A stretch of DNA of 64,000 nt, taken from contig NZ_VITY01000014.1 of the NCBI RefSeq assembly GCF_007993935.1, positions 118,501 to 182,500 of the forward strand. Direction: 5' to 3'. The DNA is from Bradyrhizobium macuxiense. Lineage in GTDB: Bacteria; Pseudomonadota; Alphaproteobacteria; Rhizobiales; Xanthobacteraceae. Below the pieces are notes generated by a model. The model was not told where the DNA came from and did no database searches. It worked only from the letters and a program-made list of their open reading frames with translations. This document shows positions 1 to 8,608 of the stretch, piece after piece. How positions within the stretch are numbered: the stretch's first letter is position 1; every line of letters starts with the position of its first letter. The position numbers were made by a program, and so were the translations under genes.

Positions 1-165
1 GTTCCATGCCCGAGCTGAAGCCGATCGCACCTGAGGCGCTGCACATGAACAGCCTCACGCGACGCTGGAGCCCCGCACCTTGGCGTCGGTTGACTACCCC
101 GTGACTGGTCAGCATGAGTATTACTTATTATTGGTACGCTACCATAGATTGAGGGCTCGACCAAG

Positions 166-3165
166 ATGCCTTGGAATTATTCCGTAACATTGAATGATAC
201 TTCGAGCGCTGGCGCATCCGCCGACGCCTCTCTTGTTTACGATCTCGAGCAGGCCCTCAATGTCTGGCAGCGCTATGTCCTGGGCATTGGCACCCTCGTG
301 GTGCAACTCAACATCCTGCCTACCACCGTTGGCCGTGCCGACGGCGGGCCGACCTCGAGCTACTATGTCGGATCAAATGGCGGGCTCGCGGTGTATGAGC
401 CGTCAAGCCAGTACGAGCTGACCACCGGGCAGCATGTCGCGGGCACGACAAGCGACATCACCATCAACATCGATCCCGGCTATTTCCAGTACATCGACAT
501 GGCCTATGGCCTGACCTACGCCAGTCAGGTGCCTGGAAACGTGATCAATCCGATCGACGTGTTTCTGCATGAGTTGATGCACGGCTTCGGCATGACGGGC
601 TGGTACAACCAGAGCGGCCAGTTGCAGCCCGGCCCCTACGAATCGACATTCGACAACCTGATTCAGAAGACCGCCATGGGCGCGTACTTTGTCGGCGCCA
701 ATGCCGAGGCGGCCTATGGCGGCCCGGTGCCGCTGACCACAAACAGCACCACTGAGAACTACTATCATTTCGGCAACCAGCAATCCGACCTCTACGCCAC
801 CCCGTCGACCGTCAAGGACCCGCTCACACTGGACTTGATGAACGGGATCGTTTTCTACCCCAATTACCAGTACGCGATCTCCAATCTGGACATCGGAGTT
901 CTGAAGGATCTCGGATACAGCATCCGGACGACGCCGGTCGTCACGGTCAGCGATCAGGCCGCAGGCCGAAATCAGATTTTCGCGGCCTCGTCGCTGTTCT
1001 CGGTGAACATGGCCACCGGCGATTCCATCACCGAATATTCCTTCTGGGACAGCAACGGCCACGGTTTCTGGACGGTGGGAGGAGTAGCCCAGGGCACCAA
1101 CACCGAGATCGACATCAACGCATCGCAGCTGGCTCAGGCGAGTTACCAGGCCGGACCGGGCTCGGACACATTGTGGGTGAGTGCCTTCGACGGCTATTTG
1201 TGGAGCGACTGGAAATCCTTCGTGATCTCGCCGGCCGATCACGCACCCGTGGTCACCGCGGCGAACGTGACCGCCGGGCACGCGCAGCTGTCGGCAAGTG
1301 AATCGGCCCTGTTCTCGGCCAGCGACGCGGACGGCGACACGATCTCTCAATACGCCTTCTGGGACACACAGGGCCACGGCTACTGGGCGATCGGCGGTGT
1401 CGCGCAACCCACCAACGCCGAGATTGACGTCCCGGCCGCCAACCTCTCGCAAGTGAGCTATGTGTTCGGATCAGCCCCGGACACGCTCTGGGTCCGGGCC
1501 TATGATGGATACCTTTGGGGAGCCTGGGTCCCGTTCACGGCGACGCCAAGCGTGGATCATCCTCCCGTTGTTTCGGCTTCCAGCTTCACGGCGGCACACG
1601 GGCAAACTTCGATCGCGGCTTCGAGCCTGTTCAGCGCCAGCGACCCGGATAGCGATCCGATCACCCAGTACGCACTCTGGGACAGCAACGGCAACGGCGC
1701 ATGGGTGGTGAACGGCGCCGTTCAGGCCACCAATGCGGAAATCGACATCACTGCGGCACAGCTTGCCCAGACCAGCTACCAGTTCGGCTCAGCTCCGGAC
1801 CAGCTTTGGGTCAGGGCGTACGATGGAACGCTGTGGGGCGCATGGGTCCCGTTCACGGTCACGCCAGGTCCGGATCATGCGCCGGTGGTCAGCGCCACCG
1901 ACTTTTCCGCGACCCACGGCCAGGATATCGCCGCATCCGATCTCTTCAGCGCGACCGACGGCGACAGCGACACGATCGCCGCCTACCAGGTTTGGGATTC
2001 AACGAGCGATCCCGCCAGCGGTCATTGGGTGGTCGGCGGCGTGGCGCAGGCGGCCAACATCGCGATCGATGTTTCACCCGCTCAGCTGACGAGCACCTCG
2101 TTCCAGTCGGGCTCCGGTTCGGATGACCTGTGGGTGCGAGCCAATGACGGCATCACCTGGGGAGCCTGGAAAGAGTTCCACGTCAACGCACCGATCGACC
2201 ACGCACCGGTGGTCAGCGCGTCGGACGTGACCGCCACACATGGTCAGGACATCGCCGCGTCCAACTTGTTCATGGCCAGCGATCCCGACCACGATACGAT
2301 TACCAACTATCAGTTCTGGGACTCGACGACCGATCCCGCCAGCGGGCATTTTGTCGTGGCCGGCGCGGCACAGCCGGCGGGCCAGGCCATCGATGTCAGC
2401 GCGGCACAGCTGGCCAGTACATCTTTCCAGAGCGGTTCAGGCTCCGACGATCTCTGGGTGCGAGCCTTCGATGGCATGACCTGGAGCAATTGGAAGGAAT
2501 TCCACGTCAACGCGCCGATCGACAATCTTCCGATCGTGACGGCCGCCGACGCTGCGGCGAGCCACGGCCAGGATATCGCGGCCTCCGCGCTGTTCTCGGC
2601 CACCGACGCGGATGGAGACACCATCACGAATTATCAGCTGTGGGATTCGACGTCGGATCCGAGCAGCGGGCACTGGGTGGTCGGCGGAGTGGCTCAGGGC
2701 AGCAACGTCGCGATCGATGTCACTGCCGCCCAGCTCTCGAGCACGAGCTTTCAGAGCGGCTCCGGTTCGGACGATCTGTGGGCGCGGGCTTACGACGGCA
2801 TTGCCTGGGGGCCGTGGAAGGAATTTCACGTCACCGCACCGATCGACCAGGCTCCGATCGTCTCCGCGTCCGACTTCCACGCCACCGCCAACCAGAGCGT
2901 GGCCGCAACGAACCTGTTTTCGGTCTCCGATCCGGACGGGGACAGCATCGCCCAATATCAAGTCTGGGATTCGACATCGTCGGCCGGCAGCGGCCATTGG
3001 AGCATCGGCGGCAACGCGCAGCCCGCCAACACCGCCATCAATGTGAGCGCAGCTCAGCTTGCCAGCACCACCTTCGAGGGCGGCACCGTCACTGACGACC
3101 TCTGGGTTCGCGCCAACGACGGCATGATGTGGAGCGCCTGGCAGGAATTTCATCTCATCGTCTAG
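166..3165 (+). CDS. Secreted-type zinc metalloprotease with seven tandem C-terminal repeats
   Basis: A 999-residue protein. The N-terminal third (about residues 1-250) contains HELMHGFG with H135, E136 and H139, the HExxH zinc site of zincin metallopeptidases followed by a glycine as in metzincin-like folds. From about residue 255 to the end there are seven tandem repeats of about 105 residues. Each begins near D-H-A-P-V-V-S-A and contains LFSA-D-D-D, W-D, GGVAQ, SDDLWVRA-DG and W-W-F elements. Repeats 4-7 are closer to each other than to repeats 1-3. There is no N-terminal signal peptide and no RTX nonapeptide array. Secretion by a type I system would fit a large acidic repeat protein, but that is inference. 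The upstream ribosome site is weak, so the start is provisional. The substrate is unknown; the repeats may be adhesive or carbohydrate-binding. Confidence 0.85.
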   Translation: MPWNYSVTLNDTSSAGASADASLVYDLEQALNVWQRYVLGIGTLVVQLNILPTTVGRADGGPTSSYYVGSNGGLAVYEPSSQYELTTGQHVAGTTSDITINIDPGYFQYIDMAYGLTYASQVPGNVINPIDVFLHELMHGFGMTGWYNQSGQLQPGPYESTFDNLIQKTAMGAYFVGANAEAAYGGPVPLTTNSTTENYYHFGNQQSDLYATPSTVKDPLTLDLMNGIVFYPNYQYAISNLDIGVLKDLGYSIRTTPVVTVSDQAAGRNQIFAASSLFSVNMATGDSITEYSFWDSNGHGFWTVGGVAQGTNTEIDINASQLAQASYQAGPGSDTLWVSAFDGYLWSDWKSFVISPADHAPVVTAANVTAGHAQLSASESALFSASDADGDTISQYAFWDTQGHGYWAIGGVAQPTNAEIDVPAANLSQVSYVFGSAPDTLWVRAYDGYLWGAWVPFTATPSVDHPPVVSASSFTAAHGQTSIAASSLFSASDPDSDPITQYALWDSNGNGAWVVNGAVQATNAEIDITAAQLAQTSYQFGSAPDQLWVRAYDGTLWGAWVPFTVTPGPDHAPVVSATDFSATHGQDIAASDLFSATDGDSDTIAAYQVWDSTSDPASGHWVVGGVAQAANIAIDVSPAQLTSTSFQSGSGSDDLWVRANDGITWGAWKEFHVNAPIDHAPVVSASDVTATHGQDIAASNLFMASDPDHDTITNYQFWDSTTDPASGHFVVAGAAQPAGQAIDVSAAQLASTSFQSGSGSDDLWVRAFDGMTWSNWKEFHVNAPIDNLPIVTAADAAASHGQDIAASALFSATDADGDTITNYQLWDSTSDPSSGHWVVGGVAQGSNVAIDVTAAQLSSTSFQSGSGSDDLWARAYDGIAWGPWKEFHVTAPIDQAPIVSASDFHATANQSVAATNLFSVSDPDGDSIAQYQVWDSTSSAGSGHWSIGGNAQPANTAINVSAAQLASTTFEGGTVTDDLWVRANDGMMWSAWQEFHLIV

Positions 3166-3243
3166 CGAGCGGAAGGGTGCGCTGAGTGGCGATGATCCGT
3201 CCGCCCGCCAGGGCATCGAGGCCTCGAGGCGCGAACCTTCTCC

Positions 3244-3278
3244 CAAAACAAAAACGGCCCGCGCGATGCGAGCCGTTC
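3244..3278 (-). terminator. Rho-independent terminator of the cox operon
   Basis: Read on the minus strand, AACGGC pairs with GCCGTT around a GC-rich inner stem and is followed by TTTTTGTTTT. It lies just after the small last gene of the minus-strand oxidase operon and marks its 3' end. Confidence 0.75.
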
Positions 3279-3321
3279 ATTTCGCTGGTCCTCATGCCGC
3301 TATCACGGATTCACCGGCCTC

Positions 3322-3516
3322 TCATCGGCCAGCGTCGTCGGCGAGCGCATGTGTCGGATGACGGGTATCACCACGCCGGTTTTGTGGGCGCACGTACATA
3401 ATGAGGGCTTCCGGAAGCTCTGCCTTCACCTTCAGCGCAGCGGCGAGCGCGTCTTGTCCGTCCAGGACCACGTGGTCGGCCTTTCCGTTCAGTTTGAACC
3501 CAACGGTAAACTGCAT
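3322..3516 (-). CDS. Small conserved-looking hypothetical protein at the end of the cox operon
   Basis: A 64-residue soluble protein with no recognised domain. The N-terminal half looks folded (alternating hydrophobic pattern, FTVGFKLNG then a helix rich in Ala/Leu/Lys) and the C-terminal 15 residues are polar. A strong GGAGG lies 7 nt before the ATG. The gene starts 24 nt after the subunit IV-like stop, in the same direction and before the terminator, so it is probably the last cistron of the oxidase operon. Function unknown. It could be an accessory factor of the oxidase, but nothing in the sequence shows this. Confidence 0.65.
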   Translation of the reverse strand: MQFTVGFKLNGKADHVVLDGQDALAAALKVKAELPEALIMYVRPQNRRGDTRHPTHALADDAGR

Positions 3517-3540
3517 CCAAAAACCTCCGCGTCTTCACCA

Positions 3541-3948
3541 CTACGCCGTTGCGGCGAAGAATATGCTCCGGAGCAGATGGGTGTAGCCGGATTCGAACAC
3601 CATGATCGCCACAAATACCAACACCAGCACCGGCGGAAGCAGGATCGCGTAGGCCAGGGCCAGCCGCTCCCAGGCCATATGCATGAAGACAGCGACGATC
3701 AGACCGGCCTTGAGCACCATGAACAGCAGGATCAGCGACCATCGGAGATGGCCATGGATGCCGAAGTAGTCGACGAGATAGGAGCAGGTGCTGAGCACGA
3801 ACAACCATCCCCAGACCACGAGGTAAAGCTTGATCGGATGCTGCTGGCCTGCCGCGTGCGTCGCCCCCGATGCGACTGCCTCGTGCGCGTAAGCGTGTAG
3901 CGCATGCTGTGCTGCCTGCCCTTCCACATGTACCGCTGCGTTTGTCAT
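3541..3948 (-). CDS. Cytochrome c oxidase subunit IV-like membrane protein
   Basis: A 135-residue protein with a His- and Ala-rich N-terminal tail followed by three predicted membrane helices (roughly residues 43-62, 70-92 and 97-118). This is the layout of the CyoD/CtaF-type small subunit of heme-copper oxidases. The start at MTNAAV is preferred over an upstream in-frame codon because GAGGTGG precedes it and it begins 8 nt after the coxP stop. It is probably a structural or assembly subunit of the complex made by the upstream genes. Family assignment rests on topology and context, because this subunit family is poorly conserved in sequence. Confidence 0.8.
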   Translation of the reverse strand: MTNAAVHVEGQAAQHALHAYAHEAVASGATHAAGQQHPIKLYLVVWGWLFVLSTCSYLVDYFGIHGHLRWSLILLFMVLKAGLIVAVFMHMAWERLALAYAILLPPVLVLVFVAIMVFESGYTHLLRSIFFAATA

Positions 3949-3956
3949 GCGCCACC

Positions 3957-4679
3957 TCACCAGAGATAGAAGAAAGCAAAGATGAACACCCACACCAGAT
4001 CAACGAAGTGCCAGTACAGGCCGGTGATCTCGACGATCTCGTAATATCCCTTCCGGCTTGTGAAGAAGCCGCGTCGTTCGCGATCGAAATCCCCTCGCAA
4101 GACCTTGCGCGCAATCGCGATCAGGAAGATCACGCCGATCGTCACGTGGGTGCCGTGGAAACCGGTGATCATGAAAAAGCATGCGCCAAACTGCGGCGCA
4201 CCCCAAGGGTTACCCCAGGGCCTCACGCCCTCCATGATCAGCTTGGTCCATTCGAAGGCCTGCATTCCGACGAAGGTCGCGCCGAATGCCGCGGTGGCCA
4301 GCATCAGGGCCGCCGTTCGGACGCGGTCGTGGCGGTAGCCGAAATTGACGGCCATCGCCATCGTTCCGCTGCTGCTGATCAGAACGAAGGTCATGATAGC
4401 GATCAGGATGAGCGGGATATGCTTGCTCCCGATGTTGAGCGCGAAGACTTCGCTCGGATTGGGCCACGGCACGGTCGTCGACATGCGCGCCGTCATGTAC
4501 GACAACAGGAAGCAGCTGAAGATGAAGGTGTCGCTCAGGAGGAAGATCCACATCATGGCCTTCCCCCAGGACACGTTCTTGAACGCGCGCTGGTCTGAGG
4601 CCCAGTCGGCGGCGATGCCTCGCAATCCGGGGATCGTCCCGGGCGCGGCCTTCGGCTGCATCAGTGTCGTCTCTGCCAT
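3957..4679 (-). CDS. coxP: Cytochrome c oxidase subunit III (second subunit III-like protein)
   Basis: A 240-residue membrane protein of the COX3 family. It shows the W-M-W-I-F-L-L-S-D-F start of the helix bundle, F-V-G-Q-F-E-W, an F-F-x-x-T-G-x-H-G-x-H-V motif near residue 175 and the C-terminal YWHFVDLVWVFIF signature. It follows a second subunit III-like gene (4696-5400) by 16 nt. Two subunit III homologues after subunits II and I is the known arrangement of Bradyrhizobium coxMNOP, so the symbol is assigned by order and family rather than by alignment. The subunit has no redox centre and supports stability and proton uptake in subunit I. Confidence 0.88.
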   Translation of the reverse strand: MAETTLMQPKAAPGTIPGLRGIAADWASDQRAFKNVSWGKAMMWIFLLSDTFIFSCFLLSYMTARMSTTVPWPNPSEVFALNIGSKHIPLILIAIMTFVLISSSGTMAMAVNFGYRHDRVRTAALMLATAAFGATFVGMQAFEWTKLIMEGVRPWGNPWGAPQFGACFFMITGFHGTHVTIGVIFLIAIARKVLRGDFDRERRGFFTSRKGYYEIVEITGLYWHFVDLVWVFIFAFFYLW

Positions 4680-4695
4680 CGGTCCTTGCCCTCGC

Positions 4696-5400
4696 TTAAG
4701 TGAGCAACTGGCGACAGATGTTCACGAAATTTTCGGTCCAGCCGGTCAGCAAGCCGAGCAAAACCAGCCACACCAATAAAAGGAAATGCCAATAGATGGC
4801 ACAGAGCTCGACGCTCAGGCGCACCTGCACCATCGGCGCGCCGCGCCACACCTTGGCGCTCGTCCTGCCGAGGGCCACCAAGCCGCCGATCAGATGCAGC
4901 CCGTGCAGCGCGGTGATCAGGTAGAAGAAGGAATTGGCCGGATTGGACGCCACGACATAGCCGGCGACGTTCAGCTGCTGCCATACCACCAGCTGTCCGG
5001 CCAGGAACGTCACGGCGGATGCTCCACCCACCAACAGGCCGACGAGCACGTCCTCATCGTCGCTGCGGCGCGCGGCCATCAGCGACCATTGCAACGCCGC
5101 GCTACTGATGATCAGGACGCCGGTATTGATCCACAACAGCTTCGGCAACGGCAGCTCGCGCCAGTCCACCATGGTGTTGCGCATCGAGTAGGCACTGATC
5201 AGGAGCGCGAACAACGAACCGACGACCGCGAGAAACACGCCCAGCCCGATTTTCGCCGGCGACACGGACGCCCCCCTCTCGCCGCGAAAATCGACGGCCA
5301 CCCCCTCCTCCAGCCAGGGTTTGGCCGCAAGCCGCTGCTGCGAGAGCCACCATCCCGCGATGGCCGCAATGGTCGCCATGAACAGGATGACGGCACTCAC
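4696..5400 (-). CDS. coxO: Cytochrome c oxidase subunit III-like protein
   Basis: A 234-residue membrane protein. The C-terminal part contains ALHGLHLIGG and IYWHFLLLVWLVLL, both typical of COX3, and several hydrophobic helices precede them. The N-terminus has an extra membrane segment (residues 2-20). Its start codon overlaps the stop of the subunit I gene by 4 bp (ATGA at 5397-5400), indicating translational coupling. It is the first of two consecutive subunit III-like genes, as in coxMNOP. Expected role: non-catalytic core subunit of an alternative aa3-type oxidase in the cytoplasmic membrane. Confidence 0.88.
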   Translation of the reverse strand: MSAVILFMATIAAIAGWWLSQQRLAAKPWLEEGVAVDFRGERGASVSPAKIGLGVFLAVVGSLFALLISAYSMRNTMVDWRELPLPKLLWINTGVLIISSAALQWSLMAARRSDDEDVLVGLLVGGASAVTFLAGQLVVWQQLNVAGYVVASNPANSFFYLITALHGLHLIGGLVALGRTSAKVWRGAPMVQVRLSVELCAIYWHFLLLVWLVLLGLLTGWTENFVNICRQLLT

Positions 5401-7172
5401 GGATGGGCTCCCTGCGCCACCACTCCGGACGGTGGCTCATTTTGCGGCACGAAATCCCTGGCGGCACCGGGAACGCTGTAATCGTAGGCCCAGCGATAGA
5501 CGACGGGCAGTTCCTTGCCCCAGTTACCATGCCCCGGCGGGGTCTCTGGCGTCTGCCATTCCAGCGAGGTGGCGCCCCAAGGATTGCCGCCGGCTTCCTT
5601 TCCCTTGAACAAGCTCCAGACGAGATTGAACAGGAAGACGAGCTGGGCGAAGCCGACAATCAGGGCCGCCACGCTCATGAACGCATTGAGGTCATGGGCG
5701 GACGCCGGGACGAACGACGTCTCGCCAATGTCGTGATAACGGCGGGGCATCCCGAGCAGGCCGAGATAGTGCATGGGGAAGAAGACCGCATAAGCCCCGA
5801 TGAACGTCACCCAGAAGTGGAACTTGCCAAGCAGATCATTGAGCATCCGTCCGGTCACTTTCGGATACCAGTGATAGATCCCGCCGAACACGGCCATGAT
5901 CGGCGCGATGCCCATCACCATGTGGAAGTGGGCGACAACGAACATCGTGTCGGATAGCGGAACGTCCACGACCACGTTGCCGAGAAACAGCCCGGTCAGG
6001 CCGCCATTGACGAACGTGACGATGAACCCGAGGGCGAACAGCATCGGCACCGTGAGATGAATGTCGCCGCGCCACAGGGTCAGCACCCAGTTATAGACCT
6101 TGATGGCGGTCGGAATGGCGATGATGAGCGTCGTGGTGGCGAAGAAGAACCCGAAATAGGGGTGCATGCCGCTGACATACATGTGGTGCGCCCACACCAC
6201 GAAGCTGAGAGCGCCGATCGCGACGATGGCCCAGACCATCATGCGGTAGCCGAAGATGTTCTTTCGCGCGTGGGTGCTGATCAGATCGGAGATGATGCCG
6301 AAGGCCGGCAAGGCGACGATGTAGACTTCGGGGTGGCCGAAGAACCAGAACAGATGCTGGAACAGGATCGGGCTGCCGCCGCCATACTTCGACAGCTGCC
6401 CCATCTCGACCAGCGTCGGCATGAAGAAGCTGGTTCCCAGCAGGCGGTCCAGGAGCAGCATCACCGACGCGACGAACAGCGCCGGGAAGGCCAACAGTGC
6501 CATCACCGTGGCCGTAAAGATGCCCCACACCGTCAACGGCATGCGCATCAACGTCATGCCGCGCGTGCGGGCCTGCAGCACCGTCACCACGTAATTGAGC
6601 CCGCCCATCGTGAAGCCGATGATGAACAGGATCAGCGAAGCCAGCATGAACACGATGCCCCAGTCCTGCCCGGGGGTGCCGGAGAGGATCGCCTGGGGCG
6701 GATAGAGCGTCCAGCCGGCGCCGGTTGGCCCGCCAGGCACGAAGAATGTTGCGGCCAGCACCAGCACGGCGAGCAGATAGACCCAGTAGCTCAGCATGTT
6801 CACATAGGGGAAGACCATGTCCCGGGCGCCGACCATCAGCGGGATGAGATAGTTGCCGAAGCCGCCAAGGAACAATGCCGTGAGCAGGTAGATCACCATG
6901 ATCATGCCGTGCATGGTGATGAACTGGAGATACTGGTTAGAATCGATGAAGGAGAATGTTCCCGGGAATCCCAGTTGCAGGCGCATCAACCACGACAGCA
7001 CCAGCGCCACCATTCCGATCGACATCGCCGTGATCGAGTACTGGACGGCGATCACCTTGGCGTCCTGCGAAAAGACGTACCTCGTCCACCAGCTCCTCGG
7101 ATGATAAAGCTCCACCTCACCGACTTCGGCGGGCGGGATGCCTGCGACCTGATCAAGCGGGATATCGACCAT
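5397..7172 (-). CDS. coxN: Cytochrome c oxidase subunit I (alternative heme-copper oxidase)
   Basis: A 591-residue catalytic subunit with about twelve membrane helices. The copper-B and heme ligands are visible: a His in ITMHGMIMV (low-spin heme), FGHPEVYI with the His-Tyr cross-link pair, a His-His pair in WAHHMYVSG, and AHFHMVMG carrying the two C-terminal heme histidines. It reduces oxygen to water with electrons from cytochrome c via subunit II, and pumps protons. Subunit II lies 74 nt upstream and subunit III-like genes overlap downstream. Known for the family: in B. japonicum coxMNOP encodes an alternative CuA-containing oxidase. The symbol follows that arrangement. Confidence 0.95.
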   Translation of the reverse strand: MVDIPLDQVAGIPPAEVGEVELYHPRSWWTRYVFSQDAKVIAVQYSITAMSIGMVALVLSWLMRLQLGFPGTFSFIDSNQYLQFITMHGMIMVIYLLTALFLGGFGNYLIPLMVGARDMVFPYVNMLSYWVYLLAVLVLAATFFVPGGPTGAGWTLYPPQAILSGTPGQDWGIVFMLASLILFIIGFTMGGLNYVVTVLQARTRGMTLMRMPLTVWGIFTATVMALLAFPALFVASVMLLLDRLLGTSFFMPTLVEMGQLSKYGGGSPILFQHLFWFFGHPEVYIVALPAFGIISDLISTHARKNIFGYRMMVWAIVAIGALSFVVWAHHMYVSGMHPYFGFFFATTTLIIAIPTAIKVYNWVLTLWRGDIHLTVPMLFALGFIVTFVNGGLTGLFLGNVVVDVPLSDTMFVVAHFHMVMGIAPIMAVFGGIYHWYPKVTGRMLNDLLGKFHFWVTFIGAYAVFFPMHYLGLLGMPRRYHDIGETSFVPASAHDLNAFMSVAALIVGFAQLVFLFNLVWSLFKGKEAGGNPWGATSLEWQTPETPPGHGNWGKELPVVYRWAYDYSVPGAARDFVPQNEPPSGVVAQGAHP

Positions 7173-7246
7173 CGGAATTCCCTCCTTGGTCTTCTGTTCG
7201 GCGACGAGTTCGCTTCACAATCTCCGGCACATCCTCATCAGCCTGT

Positions 7247-8080
7247 TCATTCGCTTCCTGTCTTGTACGCCGCCTTCGCGACGTCGCGCTGGCCCGACAA
7301 CGCAGCGAACGTCCGCTGCTTCTCCAGCCACGCGTGATATTCCTTCTCTTCCTCGACGATGACCCTGCTGCGCATTTGCGCGTGCGCCGCGCCGCAGAGT
7401 TCAGCGCAGAGAACGTCGAACGTTCCTGTGCGGGTGGGTGTGAGCCAGTAATACGTCACCGAGCCCGGTATCATGTCCATCTTCGCCCGGAACTCGGGAA
7501 CGTAGAAATCATGCAGCACGTCGATCGAGCGCAGCAGCACCTTCACCGGTTTGCCGACCGGCAGATGCAGATCGTCGTTTTGAACGACGACGTCGTCCTG
7601 TCCGTTTGGATCGTTGGGATTCAATCCCAGAGGATTCTCGGAACTGATGAGGCGCGCATCTGACGTGCCGAGCCGGCCGTCCTTGCCGGGAAGCCGGTAG
7701 CTCCACATCCACTGCTGTCCGACGACCTCGACGTCGGTCGCATCGGCAGGAACCGTGACGAACTGGTGCCAGACGACGAGGCCCGGCGCCAGCATGGCGA
7801 CGACGCCGATTGCGGTGCCGATGCTGAGCCACCATTCGAGCTTCTTGTTCTCGGGATTATAGGCCGCCCGCCGTCCCTCCTTGTGATGAAAGCGGAAGAC
7901 GCAGTAGGCCATGAACGCGATGACCGCGCAGAACACCGCCCCGGTGATCCAGAACGTCAGGTTGATGGTGTCGTCGATGTAACGCCAGTTCGAGGCGATC
8001 GGCGTCCACCACCACGGGCTGTAGACATGAAACAGCACCGAGGCGATCGCAACCAGGAGCAGTATGAGCGCTACAGCCAT
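7247..8080 (-). CDS. coxM: Cytochrome c oxidase subunit II (CuA subunit)
   Basis: A 277-residue protein with an N-terminal hydrophobic segment (1-22), two further membrane helices (about 42-63 and 85-105) and a periplasmic cupredoxin domain. The complete CuA site is present: H190 in VLHDFYVPEF, then C225, E227, C229, H233 and M236 in CAELCGAAHAQM. It accepts electrons from cytochrome c. There is no C-terminal fused cytochrome c domain. It is the first gene of the operon. A long loop between the membrane part and the CuA domain (about 130-170, rich in Asn/Asp/Gly) is unusual in length. No FixK-type box was found upstream, but an inverted repeat lies 65 nt before the start. Confidence 0.95.
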   Translation of the reverse strand: MAVALILLLVAIASVLFHVYSPWWWTPIASNWRYIDDTINLTFWITGAVFCAVIAFMAYCVFRFHHKEGRRAAYNPENKKLEWWLSIGTAIGVVAMLAPGLVVWHQFVTVPADATDVEVVGQQWMWSYRLPGKDGRLGTSDARLISSENPLGLNPNDPNGQDDVVVQNDDLHLPVGKPVKVLLRSIDVLHDFYVPEFRAKMDMIPGSVTYYWLTPTRTGTFDVLCAELCGAAHAQMRSRVIVEEEKEYHAWLEKQRTFAALSGQRDVAKAAYKTGSE

Positions 8081-8144
8081 CCTTCATCCTCCCAGCCGTT
8101 GAAGGCTACGGAGACGAACGAAAGGGCGGAGCTCACGTCAAAGG

Positions 8145-8165
8145 GATGGTGTCACACTCACCATC
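8145..8165. promoter_or_regulatory. Inverted repeat upstream of coxM
   Basis: GATGGTG and CACCATC form a 7-bp perfect inverted repeat separated by 7 nt, centred 75 nt before the coxM start. It could be an operator for the oxidase operon. It is not a FixK/FNR box. No regulator can be named from the sequence. Confidence 0.35.
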
Positions 8166-8608
8166 ACTGCGCCTCTTGCCTCGCCCATTTTGCCGGTCGG
8201 ACATGACAAAGATTCAGCGTCACGACCGCAATCGCATCGGAGCTGGGGGCGTTCACGCATTTAAAATGGTCCCCGTCGGGCCCGGCGTCAATAGAGGAGT
8301 GGATTGCATCCCTTGTCCGGCGCGTGTTGGGGCGGCGCGTCAGCGAACGCCTTTCGGCACGACCAGGCGATGGTGCGTCGCACAAACCAGGCGATGCGAA
8401 GGCACGATTTCGCGGACCGCATCGTTCGCTTGCTTCTCCGGCGCATCGGACTAACTTCACCGTACCGGTTGCGACGAATGTCGTCCGGCAAGCTCCTTCT
8501 CGTTGAACCTGATTTGCCGGACTCAGTCGCGATTTTCGCGCATGAGGCGGATGCGTGTGTTTTGAAGCGCTCCGTTCACCTGCGGCCACGAGCAAGGAGA
8601 CCGGAGCC
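8166..8608. other. Intergenic region between divergent coxM and the DUF2189 gene
   Basis: About 440 bases with no convincing gene. The open frames here lack codon bias and ribosome sites, and they overlap each other on both strands. It presumably holds both divergent promoters; I could not place them. An AAGGAG at 8594-8599 is the ribosome site of the following gene. Confidence 0.5.

Noticed and set aside
403..1452. Long minus-strand frame inside the protease gene
   Set aside because: It mirrors the high-GC codon pattern of the plus-strand gene, crosses its repeats and has no recognisable domain or ribosome site.
8507..8520. TTGAACCTGATTTG as a FixK box near the oxidase operon
   Set aside because: The right half does not match TCAA and it faces neither start at a useful distance.
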